A DNA stretch of 14,673 nt from Magnetococcales bacterium (GTDB lineage: Bacteria; Pseudomonadota; Magnetococcia; Magnetococcales; Magnetaquicoccaceae): positions 1 through 14,673 of the forward strand of contig JADGCE010000063.1 of NCBI GenBank assembly GCA_015229095.1, written 5' to 3'. How positions within the stretch are numbered: position 1 is the first letter of the stretch; each line of letters opens with the position of its first letter. This document shows, piece by piece, positions 7,596 through 14,519 of the stretch. Both the position numbers and the translations under genes were made by a program. Below the pieces are notes generated by a model. The model was not told where the DNA came from, made no database searches, and saw only the letters and a program-made list of their open reading frames with translations.

Positions 7596-8312
7596 TCAGC
7601 CACCACCGGCTGTATTGTAGACGCAAAGGTCGTCCGAAATCCAGTCCATCTGCGCCGTTTTTGCCAAGCGCTCCGGTGTTCCCATGTCTGCCCACTGGCC
7701 GCGCAGAGGAAACCCCCGCAATCGCCCGGCCAGCAAGGCGTCGTCAAAAAAACGGTTCAATGAAAACGGAGCCAGCGGATAGTGGCGCAGGGCCGCAGGG
7801 GCCACCACCAGAATGCCGGCATAGGTCAGGCTGTTCGGGTCGGCCTTGGCCCGCTGCAACTGGCCACTGGAGGGGTCACAGAGAAAATCGCCCCCCTCTC
7901 CCGCCGGGCTCGCCACCATGCCCAGCACCCCGTCCATCCGGGCCGGGTCAAAGTATGCCAGCATGGGCCGCAGATCGCAATTCCAAAGGATGTCGCCGTT
8001 GACCACCAGAAAAGGCGCATCGCCCATATGGTGCAGGGCGTTGACCACCCCGCCACCGGTATCCAGGCAACAGGCCTCCCGGGACCAGGTCACCTGGACG
8101 CCCCAGGGGGAGCCATCTCCCACATATTCTATCAGTTTATCGGCCAAATGGCAGGCATTGATGACAATGCGGGTGATCCCCAGGTGTGCCAGCCGCAACA
8201 AGGTGTGGACGATCACAGGCCGTCCCTGCACCCGCACCATGGGCTTGGGAATCTGATCGGTCAATGGTCGCAACCGCTCCCCGCGCCCGGCAGCCAGAAT
8301 CATGGCGTTCAT
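7596..8312 (-). CDS. murU: N-acetylmuramate alpha-1-phosphate uridylyltransferase
   Basis: This nucleotidyltransferase of 238 residues opens with the sugar-nucleotide signature MILAAGRGERLRPLT and the IPKPM lysine, and has NGDILW as the metal-binding aspartate motif. MurU turns N-acetylmuramate 1-phosphate and UTP into UDP-MurNAc, recycling cell-wall sugar and bypassing MurA. The related families mannose-1-phosphate guanylyltransferase and GlmU-like enzymes share the fold. The assignment to MurU rests mainly on its position directly after amgK. The start ATG 8312 overlaps the amgK stop codon (ATGA), a sign of translational coupling; a second ATG at 8303 is possible but breaks this overlap. 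Confidence 0.9.
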   Translation of the reverse strand: MNAMILAAGRGERLRPLTDQIPKPMVRVQGRPVIVHTLLRLAHLGITRIVINACHLADKLIEYVGDGSPWGVQVTWSREACCLDTGGGVVNALHHMGDAPFLVVNGDILWNCDLRPMLAYFDPARMDGVLGMVASPAGEGGDFLCDPSSGQLQRAKADPNSLTYAGILVVAPAALRHYPLAPFSLNRFFDDALLAGRLRGFPLRGQWADMGTPERLAKTAQMDWISDDLCVYNTAGGG

Positions 8313-9289
8313 GGGGCATACCGATCCATCAGGTCGGCCAATGTCTGCAATTCGGGATAGCGCCCCAACACCTCGCGCACATAGCCCAGGGTGCGGGGAA
8401 TATCTTCCAGATAGCCGTGCTTGCCATCCCGGCGCGACAGCCGGCCAAAAATGCCGATGGCCTTCAGGTTGCGCTGGATACCCATCCAATCCAGGTCACG
8501 CTGGAACTGCGCCGCAGAGGGGACATAACCCAGACGGTCGCGGGCGCCTTCCAGCCAGAGGGCAGCCATCTCCTGCCGAAAATCGGCATCCCAGGCCACA
8601 TAACAATCCCGCAGCAGACTGGCCAGATCGTAGGTGATGGGCCCCACCACGGCATCCTGAAAATCCAGCACCCCCAGCCGACCCTGCTGCCACATCAGGT
8701 TGCGGCTGTGGTAATCCCGATGGACAAAGACAACCGGCTGCTGCAAAATTTCATCCAGCAAGCGGGTAAAAACCGCTTCAAAGCGGGGCCAATCCGCCTC
8801 GGCAATGGGGGTGGCCCGGATCTGTTCCACATACCAGTCGGTAAAGAGGGCCAACTCCCGGCGCAACATGGCCCGATCAAACGGTCGCTGGTGGGCGATG
8901 CAGGAGCCATCCAGGGGGGTGGCCTGGATCGCCAGCAGGGTCTGCACGGCGGCCCGATAGAGAGGGCGGGGATCCACCTGTTGCCGAATGGCCTCCAGAA
9001 AGGTGACGTCACCAAAATCCTCCAGGAGCAGATGACCCGACGACAGCCGGGCCTGGATCACCTGGGGCACCGGCACGGCAAAGCGGGCCAAAAAGCGGGC
9101 GATATCCAGGAAAGGCCCGCTCTCCTCCTTGTCCGGCGGCGCATCCATGAGGATAAAGCGCGCCTGGGGCGTCTCCACCCGATAGTAGCAGCGAAACGAG
9201 GCGTCGCCCGCCACCCGGGTCAGGGTAAACGAAACCTCTCCCAGGGTTTCCTGGAGAAAGCGATGCAGGGAATCATGGGGTTGTGTCAT
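8309..9289 (-). CDS. amgK: N-acetylmuramate/N-acetylglucosamine kinase
   Basis: This cytoplasmic kinase of the aminoglycoside-phosphotransferase fold has 326 residues. AmgK phosphorylates the anomeric hydroxyl of MurNAc (and GlcNAc), providing the substrate of MurU in peptidoglycan recycling. Visible motifs are the N-lobe GDASFRCYYR (28-37), the catalytic loop HRDYHSRN (190-197, with catalytic Asp192) and the metal-binding LDFQDA (208-213). The start ATG 9289 lies 17 bp inside the end of tsaE and has a modest AGG ten bases upstream. A further in-frame extension to 9328 lies deeper in tsaE and is unlikely. The 3' end overlaps murU by 4 bp. The order tsaE-amgK-murU is common in Proteobacteria. 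Confidence 0.93.
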   Translation of the reverse strand: MTQPHDSLHRFLQETLGEVSFTLTRVAGDASFRCYYRVETPQARFILMDAPPDKEESGPFLDIARFLARFAVPVPQVIQARLSSGHLLLEDFGDVTFLEAIRQQVDPRPLYRAAVQTLLAIQATPLDGSCIAHQRPFDRAMLRRELALFTDWYVEQIRATPIAEADWPRFEAVFTRLLDEILQQPVVFVHRDYHSRNLMWQQGRLGVLDFQDAVVGPITYDLASLLRDCYVAWDADFRQEMAALWLEGARDRLGYVPSAAQFQRDLDWMGIQRNLKAIGIFGRLSRRDGKHGYLEDIPRTLGYVREVLGRYPELQTLADLMDRYAP

Positions 9290-9767
9290 GCCATTGGAAC
9301 CTGTGCAACACGTGCTGGGCAACAGCACCCTGGGCGGTCATGACAATCTGCCGCCATTCTGGTTGGGATTGTACATGTTCCAGACGGATATGCAAGTGCT
9401 GGGCTGGTATCCAATCGCCCCCTTTATCCGGCCACTCCACCAACAGCACGCTCTCCCCGTCCAGATACTCCTCCATGCCGATCCACGCGAGTTCGTCGGC
9501 ACAGGCCAGGCGATAGAGGTCAAAATGGTGTACGGCAAGACGACCTTCCGGATAGCTGTTGACCAGGGTAAAGGTCGGGCTGGTGATATAGTCGTCGGTG
9601 ACACCCAGGCCACGGAGGATACCCCGTGCCCATACGCTCTTGCCGCTGCCCAGATCCCCCTCCAACAGGATGGTCAGGGGGGAGGTCAGAGCGCTGGAGA
9701 GGCGACGGGCCAACCCTTCGCTCTCCGCCTCGGAGCGGCTGGTGTGACGAAAGGAGAGGGCCGTCAT
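9273..9767 (-). CDS. tsaE: tRNA threonylcarbamoyladenosine biosynthesis ATPase TsaE
   Basis: This small P-loop ATPase of 164 residues belongs to the TsaBDE complex that puts t6A on position 37 of ANN-decoding tRNAs. The Walker A motif GDLGSGKS is at 37-44, the SPTF motif at 63-66, HFDLYRL at 81-87 and VEWPD around 110-114; all are family hallmarks. Length is typical. It begins 9 bp after the CBS-protein gene with no convincing ribosome-binding site, so translation may depend on readthrough from that gene. It overlaps amgK by 17 bp. The partners TsaB and TsaD are not in the window. Confidence 0.95.
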   Translation of the reverse strand: MTALSFRHTSRSEAESEGLARRLSSALTSPLTILLEGDLGSGKSVWARGILRGLGVTDDYITSPTFTLVNSYPEGRLAVHHFDLYRLACADELAWIGMEEYLDGESVLLVEWPDKGGDWIPAQHLHIRLEHVQSQPEWRQIVMTAQGAVAQHVLHRFQWHDTTP

Positions 9768-9776
9768 GGCGGGAGG

Positions 9777-10241
9777 TCAAAGAGGGGAGGCGGGATGGTC
9801 CACCAGCATGGCGCGGATGATGTCCCGCTTGCCGATAATACCCACCAGGGCATCGCCGCGCAAAACCGGCAGCAGGGCCACCTGCTCTTCGCTCAACAGG
9901 GTGGCGACATCCGCCAGTTCCATCTCTTCGTCGGCAACCACCACATCGGTGGTCATGATATCCTGGGCCGTGGAGCCGGCCATTTTGCGCAATTCAGCCT
10001 CATAACGCCGTTCACCCGCCACCGGGATGACCACATCCAGAATGGTCACCAGCGTGGGAAGATGAATTTTTTTGACCCGGTCCACCAAATCCCCTTCTGT
10101 GATGATGCCCATCAACCCCACATCACCGATGACCGGCACGCCACTGATTTTTTTTTCAGTCAGCAGCTGCGCCACCTCCTGGATGGGCATCTCCGGCGGC
10201 ACGGTAATCACCTCCCGGGTCATGAACTCTTTGGCTTTCAC
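9777..10241 (-). CDS. CBS-domain pair protein
   Basis: This 154-residue stand-alone Bateman module has one CBS domain at about residues 1-60 (starting AKEFMTREVITVPPEM) and a second at about 92-150 (starting AQDIMTTDVVVADEEM). The two are joined by a ~30-residue linker. Such proteins bind adenine nucleotides or related ligands and report energy state; the partner is unknown. The start is GTG 10241, clearly marked by AAAGGAG seven bases upstream. It is the first gene of the tsaE-amgK-murU-methyltransferase cluster and has a candidate promoter at 10286-10314. Confidence 0.9.
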   Translation of the reverse strand: MKAKEFMTREVITVPPEMPIQEVAQLLTEKKISGVPVIGDVGLMGIITEGDLVDRVKKIHLPTLVTILDVVIPVAGERRYEAELRKMAGSTAQDIMTTDVVVADEEMELADVATLLSEEQVALLPVLRGDALVGIIGKRDIIRAMLVDHPASPL

Positions 10242-10285
10242 TGGATTTCTCCTTTCTAAGTGACCATGAGTCGGAATACCCTGTC

Positions 10286-10314
10286 ATGCTACACAATTTT
10301 TCACCGACCCACAA
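10286..10314 (-). promoter_or_regulatory. Candidate sigma-70 promoter for CBS-tsaE-amgK-murU cluster
   Basis: On the minus strand, TTGTGG (10309-10314) is followed by a 17-bp spacer and TAGCAT (10286-10291). This puts transcription start about 38 nt before the GTG at 10241. Matches to consensus are moderate. CACAATT occurs twice in this 90-bp divergent gap (10292-10298 and 10310-10316), the second inside the perfect palindrome ACAATTGT (10311-10318). Confidence 0.35.
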
Positions 10315-10331
10315 TTGTCGACGGTGTACAG

Positions 10332-10730
10332 ATGACTTTTAAGATTTTGTTGCCCGCCCTCGTTGCCGCATTGCTCTACCTGCTGGGGAGGAGTCATGCC
10401 CGGCGTGGTCGTCTCTCCCCTGCGACACCTCCGGGGGAACAGAGTTCCTTTGCGGTGCGGTGGCGTCGCTCCTTCCGGTTGACGGCCTATCTGCTGGCAG
10501 GAATGGCCCTGTTGACCACCGTCTGGGTGATCCATGAGGAGTGGCAGAGCGCCCACAGAAGGGTGACGATCCGTGTCATCCACGTTCAAACCGGGGAGAC
10601 CACCCTCTATCAGGCCCGGCAGGGGGAGGTGCATGGCCGCACCTTTCAGACCCTGGATGGTCGCCAGGTACGCCTGGCCGATGTGGAACGGATGGAGGTG
10701 GGAGAAGCCGAATCCACTACCCCTCCTTGA
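10332..10730 (+). CDS. Small two-TM membrane protein of unknown function
   Basis: This is the only convincing plus-strand gene in the window: 132 residues with a hydrophobic segment at about 5-19, a basic loop, and a second at about 54-70. A soluble C-terminal domain follows with VIHVQTGETTLYQARQ and FQTLDGRQVRLADVERMEV. The tail pattern (short strands ending in LADVERME) resembles a conserved proteobacterial family often labelled only as hypothetical or, loosely, as NusG-like; that label has no functional support. The start ATG 10332 is chosen because it directly precedes the first hydrophobic segment; its ribosome-binding site is weak (GGTG). In-frame starts at 10260 and 10266 would add a non-conserved-looking stretch. 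The 3' end overlaps the convergent siaC gene by 14 bp. Confidence 0.7.
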   Translation: MTFKILLPALVAALLYLLGRSHARRGRLSPATPPGEQSSFAVRWRRSFRLTAYLLAGMALLTTVWVIHEEWQSAHRRVTIRVIHVQTGETTLYQARQGEVHGRTFQTLDGRQVRLADVERMEVGEAESTTPP

Positions 10731-11103
10731 CCAACAGGTTGAATTGGGCCTTGTGCAAATCCTCGGAAAACTCTTCGCCCATCTCCCGCATGTTGTCGTC
10801 ATCCTCCTCGTGATGCCAGTTGACGACCACCCGATTCTCCTGCTGGGCCGCCTCTTCCAGTGCCTCGAACAGGCGCATGACCACCTTGGCGGTGCTGCTG
10901 TTGAAATAAACCAGATTAAAATCAAACTGCAACGCCTCTCCCCGCAAGGTATCGAAATGGGCGGTAAGCTGGCTGAGCAGATCGCCATAAAACTCCGCCA
11001 CATCTTCGGGATAGGACTCCCCCACGAGGGAAAACCGGTTGTTGTCAAAATCGAAGCATACCTGCGGCGTTCGATCCGTGCCATCTATCTGCAGTGTTGC
11101 CAT
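10717..11103 (-). CDS. siaC: SiaC-type regulatory phosphoprotein (DUF1987)
   Basis: This 128-residue single-domain protein of the DUF1987/SiaC family, which has a STAS-like fold, is nearly the same length as SiaC of Pseudomonas aeruginosa. There SiaC is phosphorylated by SiaB, dephosphorylated by SiaA, and in the unphosphorylated form activates the diguanylate cyclase SiaD. The family pattern is visible in the N-terminal TPQVCFD, GESYPEDVAEFYGDLL (28-43), the central LVYFNSSTAK (64-73) and VNWHHEEDDDNMREMGEEF. The FNSST stretch lies where SiaC carries its phospho-threonine. The start 11103 has a strong AGGAGGA seven bases upstream. It follows siaB after 22 bp, and no siaD lies downstream. Confidence 0.88.
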   Translation of the reverse strand: MATLQIDGTDRTPQVCFDFDNNRFSLVGESYPEDVAEFYGDLLSQLTAHFDTLRGEALQFDFNLVYFNSSTAKVVMRLFEALEEAAQQENRVVVNWHHEEDDDNMREMGEEFSEDLHKAQFNLLVKEG

Positions 11104-11125
11104 GGTCTCATCCTCCTCCGCCTGT

Positions 11126-11686
11126 TCAGATATATGCCTTGATGGAAAAGTAGGAATGGGCCTCATCGACGTCGGCAAAGTCAAACTCAAAGCCTCGTGT
11201 CGCCCGTCGTGCAATGTCGATAAAGCCCACCCCGGCTCCCAGGCTTCCGGATGGGGTTTCCCCCTTGAGGGTGCTGCGGAACAGCGCCTTCAGCCCCTCT
11301 GCATCCAGGCTTTTGATATGGGTCAAATTGCCGTGCAGCTTGGCAACATCCTGTTTGTCCACCATGTTGCCGCAGGCGACAAAATAGCGATCCGACTCCA
11401 TCCCCACCACCAACAGGCCATAACGCAATGTCACCTCCTCCGTACCATTCCCATGGGGTGCGGTCTCCTTTTCCACCGAATAGCGAATGACATTTTGCAC
11501 CTGTTCCACGAAGAGGGAAAAGAGCCCCCTGGCCACCTGTTTATCGGTATGCCCGGTGGCCATTTTATGTTTGATGGTGGCACCGATGCCGGAGAGGATC
11601 TCTTCTGTCATAAGTCCGTTATAACAGAGGATGACACCCTGCTCGGACAGATTTTTTCTGAAGGGCAGCAGTTCATGTGTTTGCAT
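11126..11686 (-). CDS. siaB: SiaB-type protein kinase
   Basis: This 186-residue protein has the GHKL-like ATP-binding fold of SiaB/DUF6272 kinases, which phosphorylate SiaC. The N-box-like FVEQVQNVIRYS lies at 59-70 (E61, N65), and a glycine loop GSLGAGVGFIDIARRA at 147-162 suits the ATP lid. There is no membrane segment and no histidine phosphotransfer domain. Two adjacent ATG codons exist (11689, 11686). AAGGAG is three bases from the first and six from the second, so 11686 is preferred. The start lies inside the 3' end of siaA (14-bp overlap). Relatives are anti-sigma-factor kinases such as RsbW, but the siaC neighbour makes the SiaB assignment firm. Confidence 0.87.
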   Translation of the reverse strand: MQTHELLPFRKNLSEQGVILCYNGLMTEEILSGIGATIKHKMATGHTDKQVARGLFSLFVEQVQNVIRYSVEKETAPHGNGTEEVTLRYGLLVVGMESDRYFVACGNMVDKQDVAKLHGNLTHIKSLDAEGLKALFRSTLKGETPSGSLGAGVGFIDIARRATRGFEFDFADVDEAHSYFSIKAYI

Positions 11687-13280
11687 CATGATCTCCTTGA
11701 GATGGGACAGAAAAACCAACGACTGTGACATCATCACGACGGATTTCCCCGCCTTGATAGGCGACCAGGGCCTCATACAAACGCTCTCCCAACCCCTGGA
11801 CAGGGGTCTCCTGGTAACCTTCCAGCAATGCCTGAAACCGTTTTTTACCCAATCCCTGCCGTTTTTCTCCCCCCACCTGATCGATCATACCATCGGTGGT
11901 GAGAATAATGCGCCGGTTGGGCTGCAACGGGAGAATCTGTTCAGTAAAGGTCGGGGAACGGGCGATGGAGCGATAGCCAATACCGTTGCGGTCCCCTTTC
12001 AACTCCTGCGCGGGTGCGCCAGGGTCTTGGTAAAACAGGGAAAAACGGGCACCCACAAAGCGCAGCTCCGCCGCCCCCGGTGGAAAATAGCAAGCACCCA
12101 GTTCGACCCCATCGTCGGCATTGCCCGCCTCCTGGGTCTCTCCCAATACACCCTGCATGTTGTCATGCATGGTACTGACCAGTTTGCCCAGCTCTCCCGG
12201 TTCCGTGCTGTTGACGGCATGGCCCAGGGCGCCGTTGGCAATCAGGGTCATGAAGGCGCCCGGCACGCCGTGACCGGTGCAATCCCCGACGATAAGCAAA
12301 ACCCCCATACCCCAGAGGCGACACCAGTAAAGATCTCCTCCCACCACATCCCGGGGATGCCAGAGGACAAAATGGTGTGGCAGCACAAACTGCATAAAAT
12401 CCGGACGGGGCAGCAGGGAGCGCTGGATACGGCTGGCATATTGAATACTGCTGCGAATGATCTGCAGGGCCTCCTGCAACGCCTGGGTTCGCTCCTGCAC
12501 CTTTTGGTCCAGGGAGAGGTTCAGCTCCCGCAGCTCCCGGTCGGAGTTTTGCAACCGTCGCAACATCTCCTCCAGGGCAACGGAGAGTTGGCGGATCTCG
12601 TCGCGCCCGGTGATGGGAATATGCACCAGGGCATCTCCCGCCCGAATCTGGTTGGCCGCCTGGGTCAAGGCGGTGATGGGGCGGGTAAAGCGGGCGGCAA
12701 ACCACCAGGCGACCATAAAACCCAGCAGGACGCAGCCGCCGGAGATCAGCAGAGTCTCCTGCAATTGATGAATAATTTTGTGGTTGAGCCCCTCCAGGGA
12801 GAGTTTCAGATAGAGCCGCCCCAGGGGCCCCACCCCCTCCAGAGTGACGGGGCGTCCCAGCTTCAGTTGTGTATCGCCGCGTTCCACCACCCATGAATCG
12901 CCGGCCAAAATCCGCTCCACAAAGGGATCCTCCAGCCGTTGTCCCCGCAGGCTGTTTTTGGATGTGCCATCCGACAATACCTGCCCCTGCTCATCCAGTA
13001 CGAAGGTGGCAACGATGGAGCTGTCCTCATGCACCGCACTGAGACGTTGGCGCAACCCGCGCAAGTCAAGCCGGTAGAGATCGTTCACCACGGCCACAGC
13101 CAGAATATCCCCCACCTGTATGGCATCCTCCTCGTAGACCTCCAGGAGGTGGGCGCGGTTTGCCCAGAGGGTGTAGCCGGTCAGGAACCCCGAAACCAGC
13201 AGCACCAGTATCCCGGTAAAACCGAGAAGTTTGGCACGAATGCCCAGCCTGCTCTGTTCCACGGGCGCAAATGTCGTCAC
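11673..13280 (-). CDS. siaA: SiaA-type membrane PP2C/SpoIIE phosphatase with periplasmic sensor and HAMP domain
   Basis: This 535-residue inner-membrane protein has TM1 at about 18-38, a periplasmic region of about 135 residues (42-175) and TM2 at 176-196. The periplasmic region has a Cache/PAS-like pattern around VLDEQGQVLSDG. The HAMP domain is at about 197-250 (DEIRQL at 227-232), a coiled coil at about 240-275, and the PP2C-type SpoIIE phosphatase at about 285-525. Metal-binding aspartates are visible in GGDLYW (D316), GDCTGHG (D333), TTDGM (D463) and RRDDV (D516/D517), so it should be active. In P. aeruginosa SiaA dephosphorylates SiaC; this version is shorter than that one. The GTG start 13280 overlaps the stop codon of the binding-protein gene (GTGA) and has only a weak own ribosome-binding site, so translation is probably coupled. 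Without siaB/siaC it could be taken for an RsbU-like phosphatase. Confidence 0.88.
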   Translation of the reverse strand: MTTFAPVEQSRLGIRAKLLGFTGILVLLVSGFLTGYTLWANRAHLLEVYEEDAIQVGDILAVAVVNDLYRLDLRGLRQRLSAVHEDSSIVATFVLDEQGQVLSDGTSKNSLRGQRLEDPFVERILAGDSWVVERGDTQLKLGRPVTLEGVGPLGRLYLKLSLEGLNHKIIHQLQETLLISGGCVLLGFMVAWWFAARFTRPITALTQAANQIRAGDALVHIPITGRDEIRQLSVALEEMLRRLQNSDRELRELNLSLDQKVQERTQALQEALQIIRSSIQYASRIQRSLLPRPDFMQFVLPHHFVLWHPRDVVGGDLYWCRLWGMGVLLIVGDCTGHGVPGAFMTLIANGALGHAVNSTEPGELGKLVSTMHDNMQGVLGETQEAGNADDGVELGACYFPPGAAELRFVGARFSLFYQDPGAPAQELKGDRNGIGYRSIARSPTFTEQILPLQPNRRIILTTDGMIDQVGGEKRQGLGKKRFQALLEGYQETPVQGLGERLYEALVAYQGGEIRRDDVTVVGFSVPSQGDHDANT

Positions 13281-14179
13281 GGCTGATTGCCCAGAATGGC
13301 CAGGATGTTGGGGGTCAGCTGCTGCAAGCGGGCCTGGACATCCGGGGGTATCGGGTCGAAGCGGCTGGTTTTTTCAAATTTTTGCAAAACCTGTTTGCCT
13401 GTCTCGTCCTGATCCATACCCAGCAGGGTTTGTGTCAACGCCTGGAGCACCGGCTCAGGGAGATCCCCCCGCACATTGACCACATGGCGAGGAATGGGAA
13501 ATGTTTCATGAAGGACGCGCAGCTTGTCCCGGTCGCCTTTTGCCTGTTTATCCAACTCTTCCGGGGACATGGCGCCAGCGACCGTCTTGCCCATGATGAC
13601 CCAGAACAGATTGGTTTCCCGATCGTTGGTGAACAGATAGCCCGTTTTGCCTTCCGGGACTTTGCCCTGCTCTCTGGTCATATCCACCAGGCTCAAACCC
13701 GCCTGTTCCATGACGATGCGTGGCAGCAGATAGCTGCTGGAGGAGAAGGGATCCTTGAAGCCGACCAATTGCCCGGCCAGCTGGGAGAGTTCCTGGATGG
13801 GGCTCTCCTTTTTGACAAAAATGACCGCACGGTAGTCGGCCTTGCCCCCCTTCCAGCGGCGCAGAATCATCTTGCTGCCCGCCCATTGATTGACCTGCAC
13901 CGAGGAGAGGGGGCTTTCGAGAAAAAGATCCACCCGGCCATTTTTTAACATATCGGCCATCTCCCGCATGCTGGCGGCCACCAGCACCTGCCCTTTGCCG
14001 ATCCCCTGGGGAGCCAACCGTTCGGCCAGATAGTGGGCAAACGGCAAAAAGGTCGGGATCTCTTTGGCGGGATCGCCGGAAATGGAGCCGATGGTCAACG
14101 GAACGCCCGCTCCGTGGGCGATGCCTGCCACCAACAACCAACCCGCCAGCAGGAGACGTACAACAGGGGTCAGCATCAT
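13277..14179 (-). CDS. PhnD-like periplasmic substrate-binding protein (phosphate/phosphonate-binding family)
   Basis: This 300-residue secreted protein has a signal peptide at residues 1-23: a positive charge at R8, a hydrophobic core LLLAGWLLVAGI, and an AHG cleavage site before A24. The mature part is a type-2 periplasmic binding fold with the family features NGRVDLFLESP (80-90) and the ligand-loop stretch DPFSSSSYLLPRIVMEQAG (143-161). Relatives bind phosphate, phosphite, phosphonates or other small anions; the ligand here cannot be told. No ABC permease or ATPase gene lies in the window. Instead the gene is fused by a GTGA overlap to siaA, which points to a sensory role. The start ATG 14179 has AGGAGG ten bases upstream; ATG 14176 is an alternative. 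Its promoter was not clearly found. Confidence 0.85.
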   Translation of the reverse strand: MMLTPVVRLLLAGWLLVAGIAHGAGVPLTIGSISGDPAKEIPTFLPFAHYLAERLAPQGIGKGQVLVAASMREMADMLKNGRVDLFLESPLSSVQVNQWAGSKMILRRWKGGKADYRAVIFVKKESPIQELSQLAGQLVGFKDPFSSSSYLLPRIVMEQAGLSLVDMTREQGKVPEGKTGYLFTNDRETNLFWVIMGKTVAGAMSPEELDKQAKGDRDKLRVLHETFPIPRHVVNVRGDLPEPVLQALTQTLLGMDQDETGKQVLQKFEKTSRFDPIPPDVQARLQQLTPNILAILGNQP

Positions 14180-14207
14180 CCGACGACAGCCTCCTCAACC
14201 TGGTTGC

Positions 14208-14222
14208 ATTGTTGCAAACAAT
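14208..14222. promoter_or_regulatory. Perfect inverted repeat, possible operator of the PhnD-sia operon
   Basis: ATTGTTGCAAACAAT is a perfect 6-bp inverted repeat with a 3-bp centre, 29 bp upstream of the ATG of the binding-protein gene. A second overlapping repeat, TTGCA-TTGT-TGCAA, lies at 14204-14217. The position suits a dimeric regulator binding site or a hairpin in the leader. No known box was recognised. Confidence 0.35.
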
Positions 14223-14310
14223 TCACACAGTTTTGCCTAAGGTAGCATCTTTGCGGAGCAACGTCGAGTGTTTTCCCTGGGTGATCGCATGGGAAAGGGT
14301 GATGGGGGTC

Positions 14311-14356
14311 CGGGGAGATGATCTCCCCGTGCGGAGTCCGGAGGCGGAACCTCTGG
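14311..14356. repeat. Tandem double-hairpin element
   Basis: Two adjacent hairpins share a GTCCGG lead-in. The first (14311-14329) is a perfect 8-bp stem CGGGGAGA/TCTCCCCG with a TGA loop. The second (14338-14356) pairs CCGGAGG with CCTCTGG (one G-U pair) around a CGGAA loop. No T-run follows on either strand, so neither is a typical intrinsic terminator. The pattern resembles GC-rich dispersed intergenic palindromes of Proteobacteria, but other copies cannot be seen in this window. Confidence 0.5.
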
Positions 14357-14418
14357 TATGAAAGCGCGCAGAAACTTCACCCCGCAGGGGGGGGAGACCA
14401 CGCCAGGGAAGCGTCAAG

Positions 14419-14519
14419 AATGCCGCATCATGGCCCCGAAGTCACACCTCCAGCCGTTTGAAAAACATGACATGATTCCCTCAAGGCAGGAGGGCAATGC
14501 GCAGGATGGCCCCGGAGTC
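14419..14519. repeat. Imperfect direct repeat downstream of the Rpn-type gene
   Basis: Positions 14419-14443 and 14496-14519 align over 25 columns with 21 identities and one gap, sharing AATGC and ATGGCCCCG blocks. The right copy starts 5 bp after the stop codon of the Rpn-type gene. It may be a small local duplication or two parts of a longer intergenic element. Confidence 0.4.

Noticed and set aside
10284..11084. Minus-strand open frame of 266 codons over siaC
   Set aside because: Different frame from siaC, which has a strong ribosome-binding site and family pattern; it also runs antisense through the plus-strand membrane protein gene.
11631..12896. Plus-strand open frame of 421 codons
   Set aside because: Antisense to siaA, whose phosphatase aspartates and HAMP motif are intact; no recognisable protein pattern.
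11673..13280. RsbU-type sigma-factor partner-switch phosphatase
   Set aside because: No STAS anti-anti-sigma or RsbW-like anti-sigma pair is present; the neighbours are SiaB- and DUF1987-type, so the Sia system is the better reading.
14223..14417. Small minus-strand open frame of 64 codons
   Set aside because: It crosses the tandem hairpins and the upstream region of the PhnD-like gene, has no ribosome-binding site and no protein-like pattern.
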